Positions 9,261 through 19,188 are shown, counted from the stretch's first letter. The stretch: DNA of 64,000 nt from Alphaproteobacteria bacterium (GCA_018823745.1 JAHJHR010000018.1:124001-188000); one strand, 5' to 3'. The notes: generated by a model from the sequence alone, not told the origin. Program-made: numbers and translations.

Positions 9261-9701
9261 ATGCTCGATCTGGGATGGGGCGAGATCGCTGTTATTGCTT
9301 TGGTTGCAATCATCGTTCTCGGCCCCAAGGAATTGCCGCACGCGTTGAAATCCCTGGGCCGCGCCATGCGCAAGGTCCGCGAGATTTCGCGCGACTTCCA
9401 GGGCCATGTCGATGACATGGTACGGGAGGCGGAACTCGACGACGTGCGCAAGCAGCTTGAGGATGTGCGCTCCAAGGGCATCGCCAATACGATCCAGGAC
9501 CAGATCGACCCGAAGCGCGAGCTGGACATGAATTTCGACGCCGCAACCGGCGCGGAAATCAAGAAGCCAGCGCCAGATGCAGAACCGGTGGCTGCCCCGG
9601 CTATAGAGTCCCAGCCGGCTGAGCCTCTCCCGGCCCCGGTGCAGACGACCGAGGCTGCTGTTCCGGCAAAGCCGGCGCCTGACGGCAAGTCCAGCACATG
9701 A
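9261..9701 (+). CDS. tatB: Sec-independent translocase protein TatB
   Basis: A 146-residue TatB, the substrate-receptor partner of TatC. The N-terminal helix opens with [17 protein letters not shown] and is followed by the hinge L-G-P-K-E-L-P. A long amphipathic helix (about 25-85) and a Pro/Ala/Glu-rich tail follow. The acidic residue at position 8 is typical of TatB and separates it from the TatA upstream. Confidence 0.93.
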   Translation: MLDLGWGEIAVIALVAIIVLGPKELPHALKSLGRAMRKVREISRDFQGHVDDMVREAELDDVRKQLEDVRSKGIANTIQDQIDPKRELDMNFDAATGAEIKKPAPDAEPVAAPAIESQPAEPLPAPVQTTEAAVPAKPAPDGKSST

Positions 9702-9735
9702 TTCCCCAGCACGCGACGAAACGGGACTTCCTCCG

Positions 9736-10587
9736 GTGAGCAGCAGCGATCCTGAAGACAACAAGATGCCGCTGCTCGAACATCTGGTCGAGCTGCGCAA
9801 TCGGCTGATGTATGCAGTGGGTGGCTTGTTCATCGCCTTTATCGGCTGCTATCTGGTCGCCGAGCATATCTATGCCTTCCTGGTGCAGCCTCTGGCCGAT
9901 GTGCTGGGCCATGATGCCGGGCGGCGGATGATCTATACCAATCTGACCGAGGCCTTCTTCACCTATGTGAAGGTGGCGCTCTGGTCGGCCTTCTTCCTGT
10001 CCTTCCCGATCATCGCGGCACAGCTCTGGATGTTTGTTGCACCAGGGCTCTACAGGCATGAGAAGAATGCCTTCCTGCCTTTCCTGATCGCCACGCCGGT
10101 CCTGTTCTTCCTGGGCGGTGCGCTGGCCTATTACGTGGTCATGCCGCTGGCCTGGCAGTTCTTCCTGGGCTTCGAGACCGGGGGCGTCGACGGCGCGCTG
10201 CCGATCCAGCTGGAAGCCCGAGTCGGCGAATATCTCAGCCTGGTCATGACGTTGATCTTCGCCTTCGGCCTGGCCTTCGAGCTGCCGGTTTTCCTGACCC
10301 TGCTGGGCCGCGCCGGTATCGTCACGGCGGACACCCTGCGCCAGAAGCGGCGCTACGTCATCGTCATGATGTTCGTCGCCGCCGCGATCCTGACCCCGCC
10401 CGATCCGATTAGCCAGATCAGCCTGGCCGTACCGCTGCTTATCCTCTACGAGATTTCGATCTGGATGGTGCGCCTTGCCGAGCGCAAGAAGGAAGCGCGC
10501 GACGCCGCCGACGCGGCAGCGGAAGCCGCAGAGGATGCAGCCGAAGCAGCGGCCGAGGCAGCAAGGGCAGCGAAACGTAGCGAATAG
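9736..10587 (+). CDS. tatC: Sec-independent translocase protein TatC
   Basis: A 283-residue six-helix membrane protein that recognises twin-arginine signal peptides. The signature [17 protein letters not shown] is at the N-terminus, and the conserved [13 protein letters not shown] and LTPPDPISQ segments follow. The C-terminal tail is an Ala/Glu repeat region (about 250-283) rich in AAEAAE-type units, longer than in E. coli and probably cytoplasmic coiled-coil or low complexity. The start is GTG 9736, the only start that keeps the N-terminal receptor segment. Confidence 0.95.
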   Translation: MSSSDPEDNKMPLLEHLVELRNRLMYAVGGLFIAFIGCYLVAEHIYAFLVQPLADVLGHDAGRRMIYTNLTEAFFTYVKVALWSAFFLSFPIIAAQLWMFVAPGLYRHEKNAFLPFLIATPVLFFLGGALAYYVVMPLAWQFFLGFETGGVDGALPIQLEARVGEYLSLVMTLIFAFGLAFELPVFLTLLGRAGIVTADTLRQKRRYVIVMMFVAAAILTPPDPISQISLAVPLLILYEISIWMVRLAERKKEARDAADAAAEAAEDAAEAAAEAARAAKRSE

Positions 10588-10606
10588 GCCCGCTTTCTGC
10601 CCGGGG

Positions 10607-10636
10607 CCTTTCTGGACGGCCCCTTTCTGGACGGGG
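10607..10636 (+). repeat. 15-bp tandem duplication upstream of serS
   Basis: Two adjacent 15-bp copies (10607-10621 and 10622-10636) share CCTTTCTGGACGG and differ only in the last two bases. They lie between tatC and serS, roughly 60 nt before the serS start, and just before a TATAAC element that could be a -10 box. This is probably a slippage duplication, and any regulatory role is unproven. Confidence 0.6.
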
Positions 10637-10695
10637 GCAGGCGAAGCCGCTATAACGCTTGCGCCTGTCTCTCGTTTCCAGCGGACGCCTTTCCC

Positions 10696-11973
10696 ATGAT
10701 CGACCTGAAGCTTATCCGCGACGATGCGGCGGCCTTTGACGCCGCCCTGGTCCGTCGCGCCCTGCCGCCAATGGCGGCCGATATCCTGGACAAGGATGCG
10801 CGCCGCCGCGCTGCGCAGACCGAATTGCAGAGCCTGCAGGCCCGCCGCAACGAGGCGTCCAAGGAGATCGGCCAGATCAAGCGCCAGGGCGGGGATGCCG
10901 AGGCCCTGATGGATGAGGTCGCCGGGATCAAGGACCGCATGGCGGCGCTGGAAATCGAGGACAAGGCGCTGGGCGAGGAACTCGATGCCATTCTCGCCGG
11001 CATCCCGAACCTGCCGGCCGCCGATGTGCCGGAAGGTACGGACGAGGCGGATAATGTGGAAATCCGCCGCAAAGGCAATCCGCGCAATTTCAGCTTCACG
11101 CCGAAGGAGCATTTCGAGATCGGCGAAGCGCTGGGAATGATGGATTTCGAGGCCGCCTCGAAACTGTCGGGTGCGCGCTTTGTCGTTTTGCGGAAGCATC
11201 TGGCGCGGCTGGAACGCGCATTGGCCGCCTTCATGCTGGATATCCACACGCTGGAATTCGGCTATGAAGAGACGCAGGTGCCGTTCATGGTGCGCGACCA
11301 TGTGCTGTACGGTACCGGCCAATTGCCGAAATTCGGCGAGGATCTGTTCCGCACCACCAATGATTACTGGCTGATACCGACCGCCGAGGTGCCGCTGACC
11401 AATCTGGTCGCCGATACCATCCTCGACGAGAAGGAATTGCCGAAGCGCTTCACGGCTTACTCGCCCTGTTTCCGGTCCGAGGCCGGGGCGGCCGGGCGCG
11501 ATACGCGCGGCATGATCCGCCAGCACCAGTTCACCAAGGTGGAGATGGTCTCCATCGCCCATCCAGATGAGTCCGAGGCCGAGCACCAGCGCATGACCTG
11601 CGCCGCCGAAACCGTGCTGGAACGGCTGGATCTGCCGTATCGCACCATCATCCTGTGCACCGGCGATATGGGATTCGGCGCGCAGAAGACCTATGACATC
11701 GAGGTCTGGCTCCCTGGGCAGGGTGCTTACCGGGAGATTTCCAGCTGCTCGAACTGCGGTGATTTCCAGGCCCGGCGCATGAAGGCGCGGTTCCGCGCGG
11801 CGGGGGAGAAGAATACCCGCTTCGTGCACACGCTGAATGGCTCCGGCCTGGCGGTCGGGCGGACCATGGTGGCGATCCTGGAGAATTACCAGAACGAGGA
11901 TGGCTCGGTCACCATACCGGAGAAGCTGCGGCCCTATATGGCCGGGCTGGAGGTCATTCGTGCCGATGCTTAA
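10696..11973 (+). CDS. serS: Serine--tRNA ligase
   Basis: A 425-residue class II seryl-tRNA synthetase. The N-terminal two-helix coiled-coil arm (about 30-105) contacts the long variable arm of tRNA-Ser. Motif 2 reads [22 protein letters not shown], with the catalytic arginines, and motif 3 is [18 protein letters not shown]. The length is normal. The stop lies within the first codons of surE (8-nt overlap), so serS heads a serS-surE-pcm-nlpD-like transcript. The cognate-type tRNA-Ser gene is at 52413-52502. Confidence 0.97.
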   Translation: MIDLKLIRDDAAAFDAALVRRALPPMAADILDKDARRRAAQTELQSLQARRNEASKEIGQIKRQGGDAEALMDEVAGIKDRMAALEIEDKALGEELDAILAGIPNLPAADVPEGTDEADNVEIRRKGNPRNFSFTPKEHFEIGEALGMMDFEAASKLSGARFVVLRKHLARLERALAAFMLDIHTLEFGYEETQVPFMVRDHVLYGTGQLPKFGEDLFRTTNDYWLIPTAEVPLTNLVADTILDEKELPKRFTAYSPCFRSEAGAAGRDTRGMIRQHQFTKVEMVSIAHPDESEAEHQRMTCAAETVLERLDLPYRTIILCTGDMGFGAQKTYDIEVWLPGQGAYREISSCSNCGDFQARRMKARFRAAGEKNTRFVHTLNGSGLAVGRTMVAILENYQNEDGSVTIPEKLRPYMAGLEVIRADA

Positions 11974-12748
11974 GCTCGACAAGCCACTGAACAAATGCCG
12001 CATCCTCGTCACCAACGACGACGGCATCAACGCGCCCGGCCTGAAGGTGCTGGAGAAGATCGCCAAATCCCTGTCCAAGGATGTCTGGGTGGTGGCGCCG
12101 GAACAGAACCAGAGCGGCTCCGCCCATTCCCTGACGCTGCGCAACCCGCTACGGCTGCGCGAGGTCTCGAAGCAGCGCTATGCCGTCGATGGCACGCCGA
12201 CCGATTGCGTGCTGCTGGCGGTCAATCATTTGCTGAAGGATTCGCCGCCTGATTTCGTGCTGTCCGGCGTGAACCGGGGTGCCAATATGGCCGAGGACGT
12301 GACCTATTCCGGCACTATCGCGGCGGCCATGGAGGGCACCTTGCTGGGGCTGCCGTCGATTGCGCTCAGCCAGGCGATTGCCTGGAAGCATGCGCCGCGC
12401 TGGTCTTCGGCCGAGGAACATGGCCCGGATGTCGTCCGAAAGCTGCTGGCGGCCGGCTGGCCCGAGGGCGTGCTGATGAACGTGAATTTTCCCGATGCCG
12501 GGGCGAAAAGCGTGCAAGGATTGAAGCTGACCCGGCAGGGCCAGCGCAAGATCAGCTCTGCCGTGCAGGAGGGCAAGGACCCCTATGGCCAGCCCTATTT
12601 CTGGGTCGGGCTGATCCGCACCAAGGAAACCCCGAAGGGCGGAACCGATCTGGAGGCGGTGGCGGATGGCTTCATCTCGATCACCCCGATCCGTCTGGAC
12701 CTAACCGACAAGGCGACCCTTACGGCGTTGAAGACGGCGCTGGCCTAA
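11966..12748 (+). CDS. surE: 5'/3'-nucleotidase SurE
   Basis: A 260-residue metal-dependent survival-protein phosphatase that dephosphorylates nucleoside monophosphates. The metal-binding [12 protein letters not shown] loop is at about residues 15-26. The conserved Ser/Asn residues in [10 protein letters not shown] and the [18 protein letters not shown] segment follow. ATG 11966 overlaps serS by 8 nt and gives the normal N-terminus. The gene sits directly before pcm, which repairs isoaspartate damage; the pairing is ancient and widely conserved. Confidence 0.95.
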   Translation: MLKLDKPLNKCRILVTNDDGINAPGLKVLEKIAKSLSKDVWVVAPEQNQSGSAHSLTLRNPLRLREVSKQRYAVDGTPTDCVLLAVNHLLKDSPPDFVLSGVNRGANMAEDVTYSGTIAAAMEGTLLGLPSIALSQAIAWKHAPRWSSAEEHGPDVVRKLLAAGWPEGVLMNVNFPDAGAKSVQGLKLTRQGQRKISSAVQEGKDPYGQPYFWVGLIRTKETPKGGTDLEAVADGFISITPIRLDLTDKATLTALKTALA

Positions 12749-12771
12749 CACGCGCATTCGGGAGAAGGCGG

Positions 12772-13440
12772 TTGAGTTTCGAGGATGCCCGCAAGATCAG
12801 GCTGATCATGGAACTGCGCCGCCATGGGGTAGGGGACACGCGCGTCCTGTCTGCCCTGGAGCGGGTGCCGCGCGAGGCGTTCGTGCCGCAGACCTTTGGT
12901 GACCAGGCCTATGACAACACCGCCTTGCCGATCGGCTGCGGCCAGACGATCAGCCAACCTTTGGTCGTCGGCATGATGACCCAGGCGCTCGATCCGGGCG
13001 AACGCATGAAGGTGCTGGAGATCGGCACCGGCTCCGGCTACCAGACGGCGATCCTGGCCCGGCTGTGCCGTCGGGTCTACACCATCGAGCGGCACAAGGA
13101 TCTGCTGCGCGATGCCGAGCAGCGGCTCTATGGGCTGGGCCACAGCAACATCACCACACGGGCCGGCGACGGCACCAAGGGCTGGCCGGAACAGGCCCCC
13201 TTCGACCGCATCCTGGTGACGGCGGCGGCGGCGGAGATGCCGCAGGCGCTGATCGACCAGCTGTCGCCAGGCGGCATCATGGTCCTGCCGCTTGGCCCCC
13301 GGCCGGAACAGCAGAATGTCGTGCGCGTGACCCGGACCGAGGACGGACCCAAGATCGAGATTCTCTGGCCGGTGCGCTTCGTGCCGCTGATCGCCGGCAT
13401 GCCCGCCGATCCCGACCGGCTGATGGACAAGAAGGCATGA
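12772..13440 (+). CDS. pcm: Protein-L-isoaspartate O-methyltransferase
   Basis: A 222-residue SAM-dependent methyltransferase that repairs isoaspartyl residues in damaged proteins. Motif I is LEIGTGSGYQTAILA near residue 81. The PCMT hallmark LPIGCGQTISQP lies just before it, and the catalytic Ser is in that segment. The best start is TTG 12772, preceded at the right distance by GGAGAAGG. It sits between surE and the NlpD-like lipoprotein gene, as in the E. coli surE-pcm-nlpD order. Confidence 0.93.
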   Translation: MSFEDARKIRLIMELRRHGVGDTRVLSALERVPREAFVPQTFGDQAYDNTALPIGCGQTISQPLVVGMMTQALDPGERMKVLEIGTGSGYQTAILARLCRRVYTIERHKDLLRDAEQRLYGLGHSNITTRAGDGTKGWPEQAPFDRILVTAAAAEMPQALIDQLSPGGIMVLPLGPRPEQQNVVRVTRTEDGPKIEILWPVRFVPLIAGMPADPDRLMDKKA

Positions 13441-13498
13441 ACAGCCCCGATTGCCGGCCCGATTGCCGACACGACACTTCCTTCGTACACTGCCCGGC

Positions 13499-14662
13499 GT
13501 GATTGCCTTTCGGTCATTTTCGCTCGTTCTCCTGCTGGCAGCGCTGGCGCTTTCCGGCTGCGCCCGGTCCGGGCCGCCGGCCCCGGTGGTCTATGGCGGA
13601 ATCACGCCCTCGCGCCTGCCGCAGACCGCCCAGCCCGGCGGTATCCAGCCAGGCACGCCCGGAACGGTAACGATCCGGCGCGGCGATACGCTATACAGCA
13701 TCGCCCGCACCAATGACGTGCCGCTGCGCGAACTGATCCAGGCCAATAATCTGCAGCCGCCCTATCTGCTGCGCGTTGGCGAGGCACTGCGCCTGCCAAA
13801 CCAGCGTGTCCATGCCGTGGCTGCCGGCGACACGCTGTACAGCATCGCCCGGCGCTACAATCTGGACGCCAACAGCCTGGCGCGGGCGAATAATCTGCAA
13901 GCGCCGTTTACCATCCGCGTCGGCCAGCGCCTTGTCCTGCCGGCCCCGGTCGCCGTCATCGCCTCGGCGGAGCCGCCGCTATCGAGCGCGCCCCCATCCG
14001 AGCCAGCCCCATCGGGCGTGCCGCTGGCCAATCCGCCGCCCACACCGTCTCCGCCGGTTGCAGACAACGTGCCCGGATCGCCGACCCGGCTTCCCGGTGC
14101 GCCGCCAGTGGCGGGGGAGAGTGGCCCTGTGCCCTCTGAGCCGTCACCCGCAGCCACTCCTGCACCGGCGCCGCCGCAGCCCAGTGGGCCCTCCAGCGGA
14201 CCGGCCAGCGGGCCAGCAGGATCGGCCGCCATTGCGACCCAGCCGCCACCGCGCAGTTCGAGCAGTTTCCTGATGCCGGTGAATGGCCGGGTGATCTCCG
14301 GCTTCGGGCCGAAAGGCGGGGGGCTGCATAATGACGGGCTGAACATCGCCGCCCCGCGCGGCACGCCGGTGCTGGCGGCGGAAAACGGCATCGTCGTCTA
14401 TGCCGGCAGCGAGTTGCGCGGCTTCGGCAATCTGCTGCTGGTCAACCATGCCGATGGCTGGATGACCGCCTATGCCCATAACGAGGCGCTGCTGGTGAAG
14501 CGCGGCGATATCGTGCGGCGCGGACAGGCCATTGCCCGGGTCGGCTCAACCGGCAGCGTGGATACCCCGCAGTTGCATTTCGAGGTGCGCCGGAATTCCC
14601 GCCCTGTCGATCCGCAGCCCCATGTCCGGCGGTCCGGGCAGGCGGCGCTGCCCGGACGCTGA
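13499..14662 (+). CDS. NlpD-like lipoprotein: two LysM domains plus degenerate M23 (LytM) domain
   Basis: A 387-residue outer-membrane lipoprotein candidate. GTG 13499 gives a compact signal peptide ending in the lipobox LALSGC. Two LysM peptidoglycan-binding repeats follow (about 56-100 and 104-148), then a Pro/Ser-rich linker and a LytM/M23 domain (about 257-375). The zinc site is degenerate. The usual H-x-x-x-D appears as HNDGLN (Asp to Asn), and the H-x-H motif appears as Q-L-H. Known NlpD/EnvC proteins with such losses activate amidases rather than cut peptidoglycan, so the same role is inferred. Its position after surE-pcm matches nlpD. A TTG at 13451 is an alternative start but would blunt the signal peptide. 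Confidence 0.85.
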   Translation: MIAFRSFSLVLLLAALALSGCARSGPPAPVVYGGITPSRLPQTAQPGGIQPGTPGTVTIRRGDTLYSIARTNDVPLRELIQANNLQPPYLLRVGEALRLPNQRVHAVAAGDTLYSIARRYNLDANSLARANNLQAPFTIRVGQRLVLPAPVAVIASAEPPLSSAPPSEPAPSGVPLANPPPTPSPPVADNVPGSPTRLPGAPPVAGESGPVPSEPSPAATPAPAPPQPSGPSSGPASGPAGSAAIATQPPPRSSSSFLMPVNGRVISGFGPKGGGLHNDGLNIAAPRGTPVLAAENGIVVYAGSELRGFGNLLLVNHADGWMTAYAHNEALLVKRGDIVRRGQAIARVGSTGSVDTPQLHFEVRRNSRPVDPQPHVRRSGQAALPGR

Positions 14663-14665
14663 GCC

Positions 14666-15526
14666 TCAGGAAAGCGGCTTGCCGAGACGGCCGGCCAGAT
14701 CCTGGATGAACTGCCAAGCGACGCGGCCGGACCGGCTGCCCCGGCCGACTGACCATTCATTCGCCTCGGCATGCAGCTGCTCCAGCGGTACGCCCAGCCC
14801 ATAGGCGGCGTTATAGCCTTCGATCATCGCGTAATAGGTGTCCTGGTCGCAGGCATGGAAACCCAGCCACAGCCCGAAACGGTCGGAGAGCGACACTTTC
14901 TCCTCCACCGCCTCGGACGGGTTGATGGCGGTCGAGCGTTCATTCTCGATCATGTCGCGGGCCATCAGATGACGGCGGTTGGAGGTGGCGTAGAACAGCA
15001 CATTCTCCGGCCGTCCCTCGATGCCGCCTTCCAGCACGGCCTTCAGCGATTTATAGGCGTTGTCGGCAACGTCGAAGGAAAGATCGTCGCAGAAGATGAT
15101 GCTGCGCCGGCCGGCTTCCTTCAGCATCTTCAGCAGCAGAGGCAGGGAGCCGATATCTTCGCGGTGGATCTCGACCAGCGCGACCGAGCCGGGAATGTCC
15201 TTGTTCACCTGGGCATGCACCGCCTTCACCAGCGAACTCTTGCCCATGCCGCGCGCGCCCCAGAGCAGCGTGTTGTTGGCCGGCAGCCCCTTGGCGAAGC
15301 GCATCGTATTGTCGAGCAGCGTGTCGCGCTGGCGCTTCACGCCCTGCAGCAGCGACAGATCGACCCGCGAGATCGCCTTGACCGGGATCAGCCCCGCCGT
15401 CTCCGCATGCCAGACGAATCCATCGGCCTGCATCAGGTCGATCGGCTTCGGCGCTGCCGGCGCCAGACGCTCCAGCGCATCGGCAATACGGGTGAGGAGG
15501 GGGAGAATTTCGGGAGTCGATGTCAT
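14666..15526 (-). CDS. DUF815-type AAA+ ATPase
   Basis: A 286-residue P-loop ATPase of the DUF815 family. Walker A is GARGMGKSSLV (about 93-103), Walker B is IIFCDDLSF, and a sensor-like FYATSNRRHLM follows. No transmembrane or DNA-binding domain is visible. ATG 15526 is chosen because residues upstream in the open frame are Arg-rich and unlike the family. It is convergent with the NlpD-like gene (3-nt gap) and divergent from yajC. The biological role of this widespread proteobacterial family is not established. Confidence 0.85.
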   Translation of the reverse strand: MTSTPEILPLLTRIADALERLAPAAPKPIDLMQADGFVWHAETAGLIPVKAISRVDLSLLQGVKRQRDTLLDNTMRFAKGLPANNTLLWGARGMGKSSLVKAVHAQVNKDIPGSVALVEIHREDIGSLPLLLKMLKEAGRRSIIFCDDLSFDVADNAYKSLKAVLEGGIEGRPENVLFYATSNRRHLMARDMIENERSTAINPSEAVEEKVSLSDRFGLWLGFHACDQDTYYAMIEGYNAAYGLGVPLEQLHAEANEWSVGRGSRSGRVAWQFIQDLAGRLGKPLS

Positions 15527-15631
15527 TTTCTGAAAGCCTTTCTTCGGATGGCGCGAGCCTAATCGCCCCCTTGATCGCGGGTCAATCGCTACCGACTTCA
15601 GGGCAGGTATCGGCTGCCGGAGCCGGCGTTG

Positions 15632-15659
15632 TTGCATTCGTCGCGCGGCTGTTTATAGT
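15632..15659 (+). promoter_or_regulatory. Candidate sigma-70-type promoter for yajC-secDF
   Basis: TTGCAT (15632-15637) and TATAGT (15654-15659) are separated by 16 nt, about 50 nt before the yajC start codon, in the divergent gap with the DUF815 gene. It is a by-eye consensus match. Confidence 0.45.
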
Positions 15660-15708
15660 CCGCCCGATTATAAAAACCGCCTTCGAGCGGAAAGGTAAGG
15701 AGACACAA

Positions 15709-16200
15709 ATGCTTATCTCCCCGGCTTATGCACAGGGAGCCGCCGGTGGCGGCGATTTCATATTCTCTCTGCTGCCCCTGGTGCTCATCTTCGTCGTCTT
15801 CTATTTCCTGCTGATTCGTCCGCAGCAGAAGAAGCTGAAGACCCACAAGGAAATGCTGTCGAACATCCGTCGCGGCGACCGTGTCGTCACCAATGGCGGC
15901 ATCATCGGCACCGTGGTCCGCGTCACCGACGACAATGAATTGTCGCTGGAGATCGCTGATGGCGTGCGCGTCCGTGCGGTGCGCGCGATGATCACCGATG
16001 TTCTCGCCAAGACCGAGCCGGCCCGTGCATCGGCCGATGATCTTGATGACGAGGATGAAGACGAAATCATCGAGAAGCCACGCCGTGGCGCCCGCAAGAC
16101 CAAGGCGAAGGCCGAGCCGGTTGCCGTTGCGCCGGTTTCCCCGGCCATCGTGCCGGATGCCGAGCCTGTGACGGAAGACGACACCAAGCCGAAGGCCTGA
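15709..16200 (+). CDS. yajC: Preprotein translocase subunit YajC
   Basis: A 163-residue Sec accessory membrane protein. A single transmembrane helix (about 18-37) leads to the conserved RPQQKKLKTHKEML motif and the GDRVVTNGGIIGTV domain. The C-terminal 60 residues are a charged tail (an acidic DDEDEDE block, then a basic RRGARKTKAKA block) longer than in E. coli YajC. The ATG is preceded by AAGGTAAGGAG-type ribosome-binding sequence. It is followed by secD and secF, with which it forms the SecDF-YajC complex. Confidence 0.94.
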   Translation: MLISPAYAQGAAGGGDFIFSLLPLVLIFVVFYFLLIRPQQKKLKTHKEMLSNIRRGDRVVTNGGIIGTVVRVTDDNELSLEIADGVRVRAVRAMITDVLAKTEPARASADDLDDEDEDEIIEKPRRGARKTKAKAEPVAVAPVSPAIVPDAEPVTEDDTKPKA

Positions 16201-16262
16201 GGACAAGCGCCTCGGTACTGCTGACCATCCGCTGATACGCCGCCGGGAGACGAACGGTCACC

Positions 16263-17840
16263 ATGCTGCACTTTCCGAAGTGGAAGATCGTCCTGGTATT
16301 GGCGATCTGTTTCCTGGGCATCGCCTATGCGACGCCGAACCTGCTAGACCGGTCGGTGACTGAGAAATTGCCGAGCTGGTTGCCCAACCAGCAGATCAAT
16401 CTCGGTCTCGACCTGCAGGGCGGCGCGCATCTCCTGCTTGAGGTTGATGTCAACGCGGTCACGCGGGAACGGATGGAATCCGTGCTCGACCTGACCCGGC
16501 TGGAATTGCGCAAGGCCCGCATCGGCTATACCGGGCTTGGGGTCGAGGGCAATGCCGTCGTCCTGCAGCCGACCGAGACCGGGCAGGTGGCCGAGATCAA
16601 CCGGCTGCTCAATGCCGCCGACAGCGATCTTGCCGTCGAGGCCGGGGAAGGCGGGCGGGTCACCATCCGCGTGAACGAGGCCGCCCTGGAAGCGCGCAAG
16701 CGGGCCGCCGTGGAACAGTCCATCGAGATTGTCCGGCGCCGCATCGACGAGACCGGCACGCGCGAACCGACGATCCAGCGGCAGGGCGAGGACCGTATCC
16801 TGGTCCAGTTGCCCGGCATCGACGACCCAGAACGCATCAAGGCGCTGCTCGGCCAGACTGCCAAGATGGTGTTCCGCCTGGTGGACAGCCGCAATTCCCT
16901 GAACGATGCGATGGCCGGAAGGCTGCCGCCGGGCTCGCAGCTGCTGCCGTCTGATCAGGTCGGCCCGAATGGGCAGCCGCAGCAGATGTATCTGGTCGAG
17001 CGCCGCGTCATGGTCAGCGGCGATACGCTGGTCGATGCCCAGCCCAGCTTCAACAATGGCGAGCCGGTCGTTTCCTTCCGCTTCGACTCAGTCGGGGCGC
17101 GACGCTTCGGCGACGTCACGGCAACCAATGTCGGCCAGCCCTTCGCCATCGTGCTGGACGACAAGGTCATCAGTGCCCCGGTCATCCGCGAGCCCATCCT
17201 GGGCGGCAGCGGCCAGATCTCCGGCAATTTTACGGTTCAGGAAGCGCAGGATCTGGCCCTGCTGCTGCGTGCCGGTGCTCTGCCGGCGCCGCTGACCGTG
17301 CTTGAGGAACGCACTGTCGGCCCCGGCCTGGGTGCCGATTCCATCGCCGCCGGCGAAATCGCCGCCGTACTCGGCATGCTGGCGGTCGTGGTCTTCATGG
17401 TCGTCGCCTATGGGCTGTTCGGCATTATCGCCAATGTGGCGCTGGTCATCAATCTGGTGCTGATCATCGCCGCCCTGTCCGTACTGCAGGCGACCCTGAC
17501 GCTGCCCGGCATTGCCGGTATCGTGCTGACCATCGGCATGGCGGTCGATGCCAATGTGCTGGTGTTCGAGCGCATACGCGAAGAAAGCAAAAATGGCCGC
17601 CCCCCGGTCTCGGCCATCGATGCCGGGTATAACCGCGCCATATCGACGATCATCGACGCCAATCTGACGACCTTCATCGCCGCCCTGCTGTTGTATATCT
17701 TCGGGTCGGGTCCGATCCGCGGCTTTGCGGTGACCCTGTCGATCGGTCTTCTGACATCGATGTTCACCGCCATCATGGTGACACGCCTGATCGTTGTGGT
17801 CTGGCTGCGTCGCTCCCGCCCCAAGACTCTTCCGATCTAA
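16263..17840 (+). CDS. secD: Protein translocase subunit SecD
   Basis: A 525-residue RND-type Sec accessory subunit that uses the proton motive force to help pull preproteins into the periplasm. It has an N-terminal helix, then the signature LGLDLQGGAHLLLEVD (about 43-58), a large periplasmic P1 region, and five C-terminal helices beginning near residue 365. Those helices include GMAVDANVLVFERIREE. It starts with ATG after a GGGAGACG region and is 12 nt from secF. Confidence 0.96.
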   Translation: MLHFPKWKIVLVLAICFLGIAYATPNLLDRSVTEKLPSWLPNQQINLGLDLQGGAHLLLEVDVNAVTRERMESVLDLTRLELRKARIGYTGLGVEGNAVVLQPTETGQVAEINRLLNAADSDLAVEAGEGGRVTIRVNEAALEARKRAAVEQSIEIVRRRIDETGTREPTIQRQGEDRILVQLPGIDDPERIKALLGQTAKMVFRLVDSRNSLNDAMAGRLPPGSQLLPSDQVGPNGQPQQMYLVERRVMVSGDTLVDAQPSFNNGEPVVSFRFDSVGARRFGDVTATNVGQPFAIVLDDKVISAPVIREPILGGSGQISGNFTVQEAQDLALLLRAGALPAPLTVLEERTVGPGLGADSIAAGEIAAVLGMLAVVVFMVVAYGLFGIIANVALVINLVLIIAALSVLQATLTLPGIAGIVLTIGMAVDANVLVFERIREESKNGRPPVSAIDAGYNRAISTIIDANLTTFIAALLLYIFGSGPIRGFAVTLSIGLLTSMFTAIMVTRLIVVVWLRRSRPKTLPI

Positions 17841-17852
17841 GGGGAAGCAACG

Positions 17853-18797
17853 ATGCGTCCGATCCGATTCTTTTCCGACACGCCCCATATTCCCTTCATG
17901 CGCTACAAGAAGGCCGGGCTTGCCTTGGCCGGGCTGATGCTGCTCGTCACCTTTGTCTCTCTGGTCGTGCAGGGGCTGAATTTCGGCATCGATTTTCGCG
18001 GCGGCACCCTGATCGAGGTGCGCAGCACCCAGGGGCCGGCGGATATCCCCGCGATGCGGACCACACTGGGCGGGCTTGGCTTGGGCGAAGTGGCGCTGCA
18101 GGAATTCGGCGCCGATACGGACGTGCTGATTCGTGTCCAGCAGCAGGATGGCGGCGAGGGGGCGCAGCAGGTGGCCATCGATGCCATCCGGGGCGCGCTG
18201 GGCGACGGGGTCGAGTATCGCCGCGTCGAGTTCGTCGGTCCGAAGGTCGGCCAGGAATTGGTGACTTACGGCTCACTGGCCGTGGTTCTCGCCATGCTGT
18301 CCATCATGCTCTACGTCTGGTTCCGCTTCGAATGGCAGTTTGGCGTCGGCGCCCTGCTGACGTTGCTGCACGACGTGCTTGTCGTCATCGGGCTGTTCTC
18401 GGTGCTGCAGCTCGAATTCAGCCTCTCCACCCTGGCGGCGATCCTGACCATTGCCGGTTATTCCATCAACGATACGGTCGTCATCTATGACCGGATTCGC
18501 GAGAATCTGCGCAAATACAAGAAACTGGATCTGGATATCCTGTGCGAGCAGAGCCTGAACGAGACACTGTCACGCACCCTGCTGACCAGCGGCACCACGC
18601 TGCTGGCCCTGCTCGCGCTGTTCGCCTTTGGCGGGCCGGTGATCCGGGAATTCACCGGGGCGCTGATCTTCGGCATCGTGATCGGCACCTTCTCCTCGAT
18701 CTTCATCTCCACGCCGCTGCTGCTGAACCTCAATCTGCGCCGTCCGTCCGACAAGCCGGATGCGGGCGACGAGGCGCCGGCCGGCATCGGCGGCTGA
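17853..18797 (+). CDS. secF: Protein translocase subunit SecF
   Basis: A 314-residue partner of SecD. The LNFGIDFRGGTLIEVR signature lies at about 42-57. The membrane region includes SINDTVVIYDRIREN, with the conserved Asp of the proton pathway. The gene is co-directional with yajC and secD. Its end lies 10 nt before the TTG chosen for the Mth938-like gene, which suggests one transcript. Confidence 0.96.
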   Translation: MRPIRFFSDTPHIPFMRYKKAGLALAGLMLLVTFVSLVVQGLNFGIDFRGGTLIEVRSTQGPADIPAMRTTLGGLGLGEVALQEFGADTDVLIRVQQQDGGEGAQQVAIDAIRGALGDGVEYRRVEFVGPKVGQELVTYGSLAVVLAMLSIMLYVWFRFEWQFGVGALLTLLHDVLVVIGLFSVLQLEFSLSTLAAILTIAGYSINDTVVIYDRIRENLRKYKKLDLDILCEQSLNETLSRTLLTSGTTLLALLALFAFGGPVIREFTGALIFGIVIGTFSSIFISTPLLLNLNLRRPSDKPDAGDEAPAGIGG

Positions 18798-18807
18798 GCG
18801 GCAAGTC

Positions 18808-19188
18808 TTGGATATCACGCCGCTCATCCCCGTCGGCCGCCAGCTGATCGAGAGCTATGGTGACAACCGGTTCAAGATCACCGGCACGGTCTATGAAGGC
18901 TCGGTCCTGATCTTCCCGGACCGGGCGCTTGCCTGGCCGGTGACAAGCTTCGAGCAGATCGACGCCGACAGCCTCGCCGCGTTTCAGGGCGCGGATATAC
19001 CCCCGGTCGATATCCTGCTGATCGGCTGTGGCCGGCAGATGCGCTTCATCCCGGCTGATCTGCGGGCCATCCTGCGCAGCCGTGGCATCGTCATCGACGC
19101 GATGGACACCGGGGCTGCCTGCCGCACCTACAACGTCCTGATGTCGGAAGACCGCCGCGTCGCCGCCGCGCTGATCGCGGTGGAGTAG
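18808..19188 (+). CDS. Mth938/DUF498 family protein, NDUFAF3-like
   Basis: A 126-residue single-domain protein. The opening ITPLIPVGRQLIESYGDNRF and the YEGSVLIFPDRALAW segment match the Mth938/NDUFAF3 fold. In mitochondria NDUFAF3 is a complex I assembly factor, and its alphaproteobacterial relatives are often encoded beside secDF, as here. A bacterial role in membrane-complex assembly is plausible but unproven. TTG 18808 is the likely start; an ATG at 18760 would overlap secF and add an unrelated Arg-rich segment. No catalytic motif is seen. Confidence 0.8.
   Translation: MDITPLIPVGRQLIESYGDNRFKITGTVYEGSVLIFPDRALAWPVTSFEQIDADSLAAFQGADIPPVDILLIGCGRQMRFIPADLRAILRSRGIVIDAMDTGAACRTYNVLMSEDRRVAAALIAVE

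Noticed and set aside
9601..12144. An 847-codon minus-strand frame across tatB, tatC and serS
   Set aside because: It runs through three well-supported genes and shows no domain; it is a GC-driven shadow.
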